Part shown: one piece after another, positions 1-6,584 of the stretch
Layout of the letters: each line of letters begins with the position of its first letter
How positions within the stretch are numbered: position 1 is the stretch's first letter
Assembly: GCA_029267455.1 (NCBI GenBank)
Contig: JAJUIX010000004.1
Location: 1 to 16,639 of the forward strand
Direction: 5' to 3'
DNA from: Enteractinococcus sp.
GTDB taxonomy: Bacteria; Actinomycetota; Actinomycetes; Actinomycetales; Micrococcaceae
DNA: 16,639 nt
Notes under the pieces: generated by a model
Databases searched by the model: none
The model's input: only the letters and a program-made list of their open reading frames with translations
Told to the model about the DNA's origin: nothing
Made by a program: the position numbers and the translations under genes

Positions 1-2367
1 ATTCAAGCGTTCGAACCACAGCTGGTCGAAGGTAAAGCCATTCAGCTGCACCCACTGGTCTGTGCCGCATTCAACGCGGACTTCGACGGCGACCAGATGG
101 CGGTCCACCTGCCACTGAGCCCCGAAGCCCAGGCCGAAGCACGTCTGTTGATGCTGTCGTCGAACAACATCCTGAAACCATCCGACGGTCGCGCCGTTGC
201 GGTGCCGTCGCAGGATATGGTCATCGGGTTGAACCACCTGACCGACGTCCGCGACGACGTCGAAGGGATTGGCAATAGCTACTCCTCGCTGGGCGAAGCC
301 ATCATGGCGATGGACGCCGGCCAGGTGCACCTCAACGCGACCGTCACCATTGGTGTCGACAACTTCGTACCTTCTGATGCACAGCCTGCACCAGAAGACT
401 GGGAAGAAGGCGAACGCGCCTACCTGAAGACCACCATCGGTCGGGTACTGTTCAACCAGCTGCTCCCAGCCGACTACCCATGGGTTGAAGTCATCGCGAC
501 CAAGGGCACCCTTGGTGAACTCGTCAATGATCTTGCCGAGCGCTACCCGCTGGTCGAAACCGCACGAGCACTCGACAACCTCAAAGATGCCGGGTTCTAC
601 TGGGGCACCTGGTCTGGTGTCACGGTTGCTATTTCCGATATCACCTCGAACTTCGATAAGGCCTCCATCATGGAAGCCTACGAAGACCAGGCAGCCAAGG
701 TACAAAGCCAGTACGACACCGGGCTGATCTCCGATGATGAACGTCGCGCTGAACTGATCGATACGTGGAATAACGCCACCGATGAAGTCGCCGACGCCAT
801 GATGAAGGGGATGGGTCGCCAGAACGCCATTAACCGTATGGTCACCTCCGGTGCCCGTGGTAACTGGCTGCAGGTTCGTCAGATCGCTGGTATCCGTGGT
901 CTGGTAGCGAACCCGAAGGGTGAGATTATCCCACGTCCGATCAAGTCCTCCTACCGCGAGGGCCTGTCGGTACTGGAATACTTCTCGGCTACCCACGGTG
1001 CCCGGAAGGGTCTGGCCGATACCGCGCTGAAGACCGCAAACTCCGGTTACCTGACCCGTCGTCTCGTGGACGTTTCCCAGGACGTCATCGTGCGTGAAGA
1101 AGACTGTGGCACTCGCCGTGGCCTGAACACCACGATCGCCGAACCAAACGAAAACGGCGAACTGGTCCTGGTCGACGACATCGAAACCTCGGCATACTCC
1201 CGTGTGCTTGCTACCGATGCGAAAGACGCCGACGGCAACGTCATTGTCGAAGCCGGTGAAGATGTTGGCAGCACCAAACTGAACCTGCTGCGCGATGCAG
1301 GAGTCACCGAGATCAAGATCCGTTCGGTGCTGACTTGTGATTCCGCTGTGGGAACCTGCGCCAAGTGCTACGGTCGTTCCATGGCAACCGGTAAGGTTGT
1401 CGACATCGGTGAAGCAGTTGGTATTATCGCTGCGCAGTCCATTGGTGAACCAGGTACCCAGTTGACGATGCGTACCTTCCACACCGGTGGTGTTGCATCG
1501 GCCGACGATATTACCCAGGGTCTGCCACGTATTCAGGAGCTCTTCGAAGCTCGTACACCAAAGGGTGTTGCCCCAATCTCCGAGGTCGCCGGTCGTGTGA
1601 CCATCGAAGAAGACGACAAACAAGTGCGTCTGGTGCTCACCCCGGATGACGGCTCCGAAGAGATGGTTTATCCGGTCCTGCGCCGTTCACGGCTGCTTGT
1701 TGAGGACGGCGAGCACGTCGACGTCGGTACCCAGCTGGTCGCCGGTGCGATCGATCCGAAGCAGGTCCTGCGTGTTCTTGGTCCACGCGCCGCCCAGAAA
1801 TTCCTGGTCGACGAGGTCCAAGAGGTCTACCAGTCCCAGGGTGTTGGCATTCACGACAAACACGTGGAAGTCATCGTCCGCCAGATGCTACGTCGCGTCA
1901 CCATCATTGATTCCGGTGACACCGACCTGCTCCCAGGCGAACTGGCCGACCGCGCCCAATTCGTTGCCGCCAACCGCGCAGCTGTTGCCGAAGGCAAACG
2001 CCCAGCAGTTGGTCGTGACGAACTGATGGGTATCACCAAGGCCTCGCTGGCAACCGACTCGTGGCTATCGGCCGCCTCCTTCCAGGAGACCACCCGCGTA
2101 CTCACGCAGGCCGCCATGGAAGGTAAGGCTGACCCACTGCTCGGTCTCAAGGAAAACGTCATCATCGGTAAGCTCATCCCAGCCGGTACCGGCCTGGAGC
2201 GCTACACCAATGTTGCCGTTGAACCAACCGACGACGCCAAAGCCAATATGTTCTCCGGTGCAGCCGCATTCCCGGACTTCGATTACCCGGGCATGGACAC
2301 CGAAATCGGTGGCGACTTCCACGCGATCCCGCTGGAAGACTACGGAATGGGCGGAGACTTCCGCTAA
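1..2367 (+). CDS. rpoC: DNA-directed RNA polymerase subunit beta' (3' part; 5' end outside window)
   Basis: This is the catalytic beta' subunit of RNA polymerase. The open frame enters from the left edge in frame 1, so the start lies outside; 788 residues are present, roughly the C-terminal 60% of a protein usually near 1,300 residues in actinobacteria. The active-site motif NADFDGDQ, whose three Asp bind the catalytic Mg, is at window residues 25-32. The bridge-helix region [15 protein letters not shown] is followed by [19 protein letters not shown]. The second zinc site has Cys369, Cys446, Cys453 and Cys456 (last three C-x6-C-x2-C). The trigger loop around residues 470-497 contains [18 protein letters not shown]. 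The C-terminus is short and acidic, as in actinobacteria. The stop is TAA, and a hairpin terminator starts 29 bases later. No frameshift or missing key residue was seen. Confidence 0.99.
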   Translation: MQAFEPQLVEGKAIQLHPLVCAAFNADFDGDQMAVHLPLSPEAQAEARLLMLSSNNILKPSDGRAVAVPSQDMVIGLNHLTDVRDDVEGIGNSYSSLGEAIMAMDAGQVHLNATVTIGVDNFVPSDAQPAPEDWEEGERAYLKTTIGRVLFNQLLPADYPWVEVIATKGTLGELVNDLAERYPLVETARALDNLKDAGFYWGTWSGVTVAISDITSNFDKASIMEAYEDQAAKVQSQYDTGLISDDERRAELIDTWNNATDEVADAMMKGMGRQNAINRMVTSGARGNWLQVRQIAGIRGLVANPKGEIIPRPIKSSYREGLSVLEYFSATHGARKGLADTALKTANSGYLTRRLVDVSQDVIVREEDCGTRRGLNTTIAEPNENGELVLVDDIETSAYSRVLATDAKDADGNVIVEAGEDVGSTKLNLLRDAGVTEIKIRSVLTCDSAVGTCAKCYGRSMATGKVVDIGEAVGIIAAQSIGEPGTQLTMRTFHTGGVASADDITQGLPRIQELFEARTPKGVAPISEVAGRVTIEEDDKQVRLVLTPDDGSEEMVYPVLRRSRLLVEDGEHVDVGTQLVAGAIDPKQVLRVLGPRAAQKFLVDEVQEVYQSQGVGIHDKHVEVIVRQMLRRVTIIDSGDTDLLPGELADRAQFVAANRAAVAEGKRPAVGRDELMGITKASLATDSWLSAASFQETTRVLTQAAMEGKADPLLGLKENVIIGKLIPAGTGLERYTNVAVEPTDDAKANMFSGAAAFPDFDYPGMDTEIGGDFHAIPLEDYGMGGDFR

Positions 2368-2395
2368 CCCCGTAGCCACCTGACAAAGGCAAAAT

Positions 2396-2431
2396 AATGG
2401 AGCCAGTGCGAATTTTCGCACTGGCTCCATT
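2396..2431. terminator. Bidirectional terminator between rpoC and the convergent membrane-protein gene
   Basis: The arms AATGGAGCCAGTGCG (2396-2410) and CGCACTGGCTCCATT (2417-2431) form a perfect 15-bp stem with a 6-base AATTTT loop. On the minus strand the stem is followed by ATTTTG, so the T tract is better for the leftward gene. On the plus strand no real T run follows, so rpoC termination would rely mainly on the stem. The site lies between two convergent stop codons, as expected for a shared terminator. Confidence 0.85.
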
Positions 2432-2450
2432 GCTATCTGATCAGATGTGG

Positions 2451-2666
2451 TTAGCGGGATTCCAACGAACGGTTCCGCACCAACCGGGCCATGAATAAGC
2501 TGTACAGACCAGCAAACCAGGCAAGGCCGATACCAAACCAATTCACCGGATCTGTTGCGATCAACGCGATCACACCAATCACCATGAGCAGTCCACCCAA
2601 CCCGGTCAGGATGAGCACCAGAGAGGTTCGGGGAGGCGTTGCAGAAAGTGAATCACGTGAACTCAT
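2451..2666 (-). CDS. Small two-helix membrane protein of unknown function
   Basis: A 71-residue protein that I do not recognise as a named family. Two hydrophobic segments are visible, about residues 16-37 (glycine-rich, LVLILTGLGGLLMVIGVIAL) and 43-63, joined by a short TDPVN turn. A polar, Arg-containing N-terminus and a basic C-terminus (RLVRNRSLESR) predict both ends in the cytoplasm. The ATG start is supported by AAAGGTGG about 8 bases upstream on the minus strand, a near-perfect Shine-Dalgarno. It is convergent with rpoC and shares its terminator. It lies 139 bases downstream of the FemABX-like gene on the same strand, so co-transcription is possible but the gap is long. Small membrane proteins like this are common in actinobacterial envelopes, but no role can be assigned. 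Confidence 0.8.
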   Translation of the reverse strand: MSSRDSLSATPPRTSLVLILTGLGGLLMVIGVIALIATDPVNWFGIGLAWFAGLYSLFMARLVRNRSLESR

Positions 2667-2805
2667 AAAACGACCACCTTTACGTCGAGAAGAGATAACT
2701 TCGATATCCTCTACGCTAATGACTTCAAGGGAATATCGGCCAAAAGTTGTTCCATCCGCATATATTTATGGCAAGACACCAACACGTCCGACTGGGTACA
2801 CGACC

Positions 2806-3987
2806 TTATCCGCGACGGTCCATGTACATCCGGAACGCCCGCGTCAGCACCTTATTGATGGGATAGTCCCATTCGCCCATCGTCTCCACGACGTCGGCTC
2901 CCATGGTGGTTTTGAAACGGGTCAGCCCGGCTAGCTCGTGTTCTTTATTCAACGTGGCTGACACCCCGCCGAGGTCGTAATAGCGAGCCCCGGCTTCCAG
3001 GCTGAGTTTGATTTGTTCCAGCTGCAACCCGCGAGGAGCATACCGCTTCGACTCCGCTCGAGTCGATGCGCCATAGACATACCAACCAGTGTTTTGCTGT
3101 TGCACATAAATAGCCGAAGCTAACAGTTGATCCTCATAGTGAGCAAACAGCACTTGGCACTGGGCTATATCCGATGCATTGAGAGCATCAAACATGGCTT
3201 CGAAATACCACTGCGGTCGACCAGTGAAGTCATCTCGTTGTGCGGTCTCTTCATACAGGGCCTGCCATTTGCTCATCTCGGCGCGTCCACCCGAGGAGAT
3301 GGTCAGATCAGAGCGCGTGGATTTGCGCGTCTGACGACGGGAAGTACTGTCCATACGCATAAGGACATCTTCAACCGCCTGAACAAACTCAGGTGATTCG
3401 CGATCAGCGCGCTGCTCCGGGGTCAGTTGTGGAAGCGGGATGCGCGCCTGGAACTGTGCTTGCCCTGATCCGAAATCTTCCGTCAACTCGGGCTTCTCCC
3501 AGCCTAGCCGGGTGAGCGTATCTTCCATCGACCATGCCGTGACGTGCGATTCGGCGGGCCGCAAATCTGGGATGAGATTGTGCTCATTGGCCGACAGTGC
3601 TTTTCTGACGTCTTCAGCTTCCCAACGCCGCAGGACGAACGGTAAGCCCATTCGGAGCAGAAAGGCTCCTTGCGCGCGAGCGTATGGCACCAGAGGTTCC
3701 AGAAGAGATTCCAGAGCAACAGTCTCTGGGTCAAAGACTGGTCCATCAGCGATATACGCTAAGCTCCGGCCACGCAACCCTGGAACGGGGATCGGACGGT
3801 ACAGCACGAGCGATGCAGCTACGAGTTCATCGTTATCCCACCAACCTATTGACTGACTACGCCACGCTGGTTTGGTCTTAGGCCAGAGGGGGTTCTGCAG
3901 AAATGACGCCGCCTCCTGCTGTGCCAGGAAGTGATGATGCTGCGCAGGGGTGATCTCTTGAATATTCAGGGTCTTATGAAGTGTCAC
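2806..3987 (-). CDS. FemABX-family peptidyltransferase (peptidoglycan interpeptide bridge)
   Basis: A 393-residue protein of the FemABX family. These enzymes use aminoacyl-tRNA to add amino acids to the stem-peptide lysine of lipid II in the cytoplasm. Family features are the N-terminal stretch FLQNPLWPKTKPAW (29-42), the middle motif RRQTRK (217-222) resembling the RxxxRKAxK signature, RDDF (251-254), YGAST (305-309), YYDLGGV (336-342), and the C-terminal block LTRFKTTMGAD (355-365). There is no long coiled-coil arm as in staphylococcal FemA, so it resembles the shorter FemX type. The start is GTG; no in-frame ATG or good Shine-Dalgarno is nearby, and a -10-like TACCCT sits 6 bases upstream, suggesting a leaderless message. 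It is divergent from an ATP-grasp ligase gene, which supports a shared role in bridge synthesis. The amino acid it transfers cannot be read from sequence. Confidence 0.88.
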   Translation of the reverse strand: MTLHKTLNIQEITPAQHHHFLAQQEAASFLQNPLWPKTKPAWRSQSIGWWDNDELVAASLVLYRPIPVPGLRGRSLAYIADGPVFDPETVALESLLEPLVPYARAQGAFLLRMGLPFVLRRWEAEDVRKALSANEHNLIPDLRPAESHVTAWSMEDTLTRLGWEKPELTEDFGSGQAQFQARIPLPQLTPEQRADRESPEFVQAVEDVLMRMDSTSRRQTRKSTRSDLTISSGGRAEMSKWQALYEETAQRDDFTGRPQWYFEAMFDALNASDIAQCQVLFAHYEDQLLASAIYVQQQNTGWYVYGASTRAESKRYAPRGLQLEQIKLSLEAGARYYDLGGVSATLNKEHELAGLTRFKTTMGADVVETMGEWDYPINKVLTRAFRMYMDRRG

Positions 3988-3993
3988 GCTTCC

Positions 3994-3999
3994 AGGGTA
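3994..3999 (-). promoter_or_regulatory. Candidate -10 element of the FemABX gene (leaderless)
   Basis: On the minus strand TACCCT fits the actinobacterial TANNNT -10 pattern and ends 6 bases before the GTG start at 3987, so transcription would begin at or next to the start codon. No convincing -35 is visible. Inferred from spacing only. Confidence 0.4.
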
Positions 4000-4056
4000 C
4001 CCCAGTCATCGAAGACCCCCCGAGGTAGAGCGACGGAGGCCACGTCTGGCAGTTGT

Positions 4057-4062
4057 TAGACT
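4057..4062 (+). promoter_or_regulatory. Candidate -10 element of the ATP-grasp gene (leaderless)
   Basis: TAGACT matches TANNNT and is followed by 8 bases and then the ATG at 4071, so the predicted transcript starts at or within two bases of the start codon. There is no Shine-Dalgarno in the usual place. GGAGG at 4035-4039 lies 31 bases from the ATG, too far to serve it. The -35 region is not recognisable. Confidence 0.45.
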
Positions 4063-4070
4063 CATCCACT

Positions 4071-5342
4071 ATGAGCTCATTGATCCCGGCGTCCCAATCC
4101 TTTGTACCGGTCATCACCGGAGGAGACCTTGGCGCGTATACGCTGGCCCGCGAATTTCACGAAGCGTACCAGGTGAAATCGGCAATCGTCCCCACCGCTG
4201 AAAATCTCGTGGTCGGCGGCAGCAAGATTACTCACCTTTATCCCGCTGGCCCGATGTTCGATCCGGAACACGTCGTGCAGCATCTCGGCAGCGTTGCTCA
4301 ACAGCTGCGAGGCGATGGTTCACGGCCCCTGCTCCTTATGCCAGGCTATGACCACCTCGTTCGTATCGTGATCGATCACGCTCAGAAACTACGGGCCATG
4401 GGATACGTCTTTCCTGAACTCACTGCCGAACAGCTGGATCGTGCCTCGCTCAAAGAAGAGTTCTATGCACTCTGCGATGATTTGGGCATCAAATATCCAA
4501 AGACCGCCACCATGGACTGCTCACAAGGCGTCCAGAGCGTGGACGGCTTTGTGAATTCTCTGACCGAAACTAGCCTGGAGTATCCCCTCATCCTCAAAGC
4601 GGGTGACGGTGCAGCGTGGGCCAATACGCGCTTCCCAGGACGTCGTAAGGTCCACTTTCTCTATGAGCCACAACAACTGGCTGACGTCATCACACACGCG
4701 ATCAACGCTGGATACCGGGGTTCGCTTATCATCCAGCAGTTCATTCCAGGACCGGATTCAAATCTTCGCATCCTGACCCACTTTCGCGATCGTACCGGCC
4801 AGAACGTTTTGACCGGACTTGCAGAAGTCATCGTTGAAGACCACGCCCCAGGACTTGAAGGGAACTCCCGTGCCCTCGTTGCAGTCGCCGACGAGACGAT
4901 AGAAGCCCAAGGGGCCCGCCTCATGGAGGCTCTAGATTGGCATGGTTTCGGAATGTTTGATATCAAAATTCATGAGACCACGGGTGAGGCGTATTTCTTA
5001 GAGATGAATCCGCGGTTGGGCCGCCATCATTACTATTTGACGGTTGCGGGGGCAAACCCTGCCGAATACCTCTACCGGGAACTCATTGAGGAAACCTCCC
5101 ATGGGCAGCCCATAGTTACGGACGGCCCAGCAGCATCATTGACGATTCCTCTGAAGCTTGCCCAGCACTATGCCGCACCACATCAGCAGTCGCAGCTCGA
5201 TGCAGCGCGACGCGCCAAACGGATTGGTTGGCCGTTGCAATACCCCAAAGATCGGAGCATCAAACGCGACCTGTACCAGCGCTACCGCCTCACGAAAGCA
5301 GCCAATGAAGTTGCTCACACCCCAGGCACTATGAACAGCTAG
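4071..5342 (+). CDS. ATP-grasp carboxylate-amine ligase, probably a cell-wall peptide ligase
   Basis: A 423-residue ATP-grasp protein of the group that includes predicted carboligases and enterococcal D-aspartate ligase. Such enzymes activate a carboxylate as acyl-phosphate and join it to an amine. The N-terminal Rossmann-like part carries PVITGGDLGAYTLAREF. The ATP-binding lysine is probably K176 in YPLILKAGDG. A second clamp segment reads LIIQQFIPGPDSN. The metal-binding motif FLEMNPRLG has E311 and N313. I chose ATG 4071 over an in-frame TTG at 4053 because a -10-like TAGACT lies at 4057-4062, which would place 4053 upstream of transcription. It is divergent from a FemABX gene 83 bp away. 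In L-Lys-Gly-Glu or L-Lys-Asp type walls, a FemX-type enzyme plus an ATP-grasp acidic amino-acid ligase would suffice; that role is inference. It could instead act on another small carboxylate. Confidence 0.82.
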   Translation: MSSLIPASQSFVPVITGGDLGAYTLAREFHEAYQVKSAIVPTAENLVVGGSKITHLYPAGPMFDPEHVVQHLGSVAQQLRGDGSRPLLLMPGYDHLVRIVIDHAQKLRAMGYVFPELTAEQLDRASLKEEFYALCDDLGIKYPKTATMDCSQGVQSVDGFVNSLTETSLEYPLILKAGDGAAWANTRFPGRRKVHFLYEPQQLADVITHAINAGYRGSLIIQQFIPGPDSNLRILTHFRDRTGQNVLTGLAEVIVEDHAPGLEGNSRALVAVADETIEAQGARLMEALDWHGFGMFDIKIHETTGEAYFLEMNPRLGRHHYYLTVAGANPAEYLYRELIEETSHGQPIVTDGPAASLTIPLKLAQHYAAPHQQSQLDAARRAKRIGWPLQYPKDRSIKRDLYQRYRLTKAANEVAHTPGTMNS

Positions 5343-5387
5343 CAAGCGGAACCGCCAGCCCACCCTGGCTGGTGCCATGAACTTGCT
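5341..5387 (+). terminator. Weak hairpin after the ATP-grasp gene
   Basis: An inner stem CCAGCC (5355-5360) with GGCTGG (5367-5372) is enclosed by AGCAAG (5341-5346) and CTTGCT (5382-5387). No T tract follows, so this may be a weak or factor-dependent terminator, or only a 3' stabilising hairpin. Confidence 0.3.
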
Positions 5388-5422
5388 TAAGAACTCCCGA
5401 ATCTGACAAGATCGCAGCGAAA

Positions 5423-5452
5423 TTGTGGCATTGTGACCGAACCTGGTACACT
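5423..5452 (+). promoter_or_regulatory. Str operon promoter
   Basis: TTGTGG (5423-5428) and TACACT (5447-5452) are separated by 18 bases, a good housekeeping-type promoter. Transcription would start near 5459, giving a leader of about 187 nt before rpsL. It lies in the 303-bp gap between the ATP-grasp gene and rpsL. Confidence 0.65.
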
Positions 5453-5470
5453 AGGAACGATTGTTTCAAT

Positions 5471-5528
5471 GTGGCAGTAGGACTCTGTCCGGGTTGCGGG
5501 GAACTTGCGCAACAAATGCCACCTTTTT
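5471..5528 (+). ncRNA. Three-way-junction-like leader element with U tract, upstream of rpsL
   Basis: GTGGCA (5471-5476) pairs perfectly with TGCCAC (5517-5522) and encloses two local hairpins: GGAC/GTCC (5480-5483 with 5487-5490) and GTTGCG/CGCAAC (5493-5498 with 5508-5513). A run of five T (5524-5528) follows one base later. The arrangement looks like an attenuator or regulatory ribosomal-protein leader. The pairing is directly visible; the function is inferred. A leader upstream of the S12 gene has been described in mycobacteria, but I cannot say whether this is homologous. Confidence 0.5.
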
Positions 5529-5530
5529 GC

Positions 5531-5558
5531 ACGTCTAAAGACGAAATCTTGTAGACGT
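5531..5558 (+). ncRNA. Second strong hairpin in the rpsL leader
   Basis: ACGTCTAAAGA (5531-5541) pairs with TCTT and TAGACGT (5547-5550, 5552-5558), giving an 11-bp stem with one bulged G at 5551 and a CGAAA loop. It begins three bases after the U tract. A third stem, TTCTTTCGA (5576-5584) with TCGAAAGAA (5614-5622), ends 13 bases before the rpsL Shine-Dalgarno at 5636-5640. The whole stretch 5459-5640 therefore appears structured. Confidence 0.5.
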
Positions 5559-5645
5559 CGAAAAAAGACCAAGCTTTCTTTCGATTCGATGCGCATCATT
5601 GTGCTCGGACCGTTCGAAAGAAGATGAGATTATACGGAGAATATT

Positions 5646-6020
5646 TTGCCAACAATTCAGCAGCTGGTCCGCAAGGGCCGGACACCAAAGCCAAAACGTG
5701 TTGGCGCGCCTGCTCTTGACTCGCGCCCAATGCGTCGTGGCGTGTGCACTCGCGTGTACACCACCACACCAAAGAAACCGAACTCCGCGCTGCGTAAAGT
5801 CGCACGTGTTCGTCTGGCCGGTGGTATTGAAGTAACCGCCTACATCCCAGGCGAAGGCCACAACCTTCAGGAGCACTCCATTGTGCTCGTACGTGGCGGT
5901 GGCGTGAAAGACCTCCCAGGTGTTCGCTACAAGATCGTCCGCGGCGCTCTGGATACCCAGGGTGTTAAAGATCGCCGTCAGGCTCGTAGCCGTTATGGTG
6001 CCAAGAAGGAGAAGAACTAA
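5646..6020 (+). CDS. rpsL: 30S ribosomal protein S12
   Basis: S12 is part of the decoding centre of the 30S subunit. The 124-residue length is normal. The start is TTG, set by GGAGA at 5636-5640 and by the family N-terminus [11 protein letters not shown]. The conserved segments [16 protein letters not shown] and [10 protein letters not shown] are present. Lys43 and Lys88, the usual streptomycin-resistance positions, are wild type, as is Asp89, the RimO methylthiolation site in other bacteria. The unusual feature is Gly at position 86 in the loop [13 protein letters not shown], where nearly all S12 proteins I know have Arg. It is the first gene of the str operon, with only 3 bases before rpsG; rpsG's Shine-Dalgarno AAGGAG lies inside the end of this gene. 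Confidence 0.99.
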   Translation: MPTIQQLVRKGRTPKPKRVGAPALDSRPMRRGVCTRVYTTTPKKPNSALRKVARVRLAGGIEVTAYIPGEGHNLQEHSIVLVRGGGVKDLPGVRYKIVRGALDTQGVKDRRQARSRYGAKKEKN

Positions 6021-6023
6021 CAC

Positions 6024-6494
6024 ATGCCACGTAAAGGACCTGCGCCCAAGCGCCCACTGGTAAATGACCCTGTGTACGGTTCGGCCTTGGTCAGCCAGTT
6101 GATTAATAAAGTTTTGGTTGATGGTAAAAAATCGACCGCTGAACGTATCGTGTACGGTGCCCTCAACGGCACCCGTGAAAAAGGCGGCGACGATCCAGTC
6201 GCGACACTGAAAAAAGCGTTGGACAACGTCCGCCCCGCCCTCGAAGTCCGCTCACGCCGTGTTGGTGGCGCTACCTACCAGGTACCTGTTGAGGTCAAGC
6301 CTGGTCGTGCTACCGCTCTGGCTCTGCGCTGGCTCGTGACCTTCTCGAAAGCACGCCGCGAAAAGTCCATGACTGAGCGACTGACAAATGAAATTCTGGA
6401 TGCTTCCAACGGACTGGGTGCAGCTGTAAAACGTCGTGAGGACGTGCACAAGATGGCTGAAGCTAACAAGGCGTTTGCCCACTACCGCTGGTAA
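6024..6494 (+). CDS. rpsG: 30S ribosomal protein S7
   Basis: S7 nucleates assembly of the 30S head by binding the 3' major domain of 16S rRNA. It has 156 residues, the standard bacterial length. The N-terminus [10 protein letters not shown] and the segments [22 protein letters not shown] and [16 protein letters not shown] are typical, as is the C-terminus [10 protein letters not shown]. The ATG follows the rpsL stop by three bases, so translation is probably coupled. In E. coli S7 is the repressor of the str operon; the same role here is possible but not shown. A 90-base spacer with a hairpin separates it from fusA. Confidence 0.99.
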   Translation: MPRKGPAPKRPLVNDPVYGSALVSQLINKVLVDGKKSTAERIVYGALNGTREKGGDDPVATLKKALDNVRPALEVRSRRVGGATYQVPVEVKPGRATALALRWLVTFSKARREKSMTERLTNEILDASNGLGAAVKRREDVHKMAEANKAFAHYRW

Positions 6495-6526
6495 ACCAAA
6501 CACCAACTCAGTACTCAATCCGAGCC

Positions 6527-6568
6527 GTTGCCTCACCCAGGAGTCTGTGGCTCACGGAAACAGGCAAC
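6527..6568 (+). ncRNA. Hairpin just upstream of fusA
   Basis: GTTGCCT (6527-6533) pairs perfectly with AGGCAAC (6562-6568), enclosing a 28-base loop. It ends four bases before the fusA Shine-Dalgarno AAGGGAGA (6573-6580). It could modulate fusA translation; no T run follows, so it is not a terminator. Confidence 0.4.
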
Positions 6569-6584
6569 AACCAAGGGAGAACCT

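Noticed and set aside
4053..4070. TTG at 4053 as the start of the ATP-grasp gene
   Set aside because: It overlaps or precedes the candidate -10 at 4057-4062, and GGAGG upstream is about 14 bases away, too far for efficient initiation; ATG 4071 is preferred.
5469..5480. Three-codon mini ORF (Met-Trp-Gln) in the rpsL leader, a possible leader peptide
   Set aside because: The only AGGA nearby (5453-5456) lies upstream of the predicted transcription start, so the mRNA would lack a ribosome-binding site; probably chance.
6528..6584. N-terminal extension of EF-G from TTG 6528
   Set aside because: The extension is unlike any EF-G N-terminus, coincides with a hairpin, and GTG 6585 has a strong Shine-Dalgarno.
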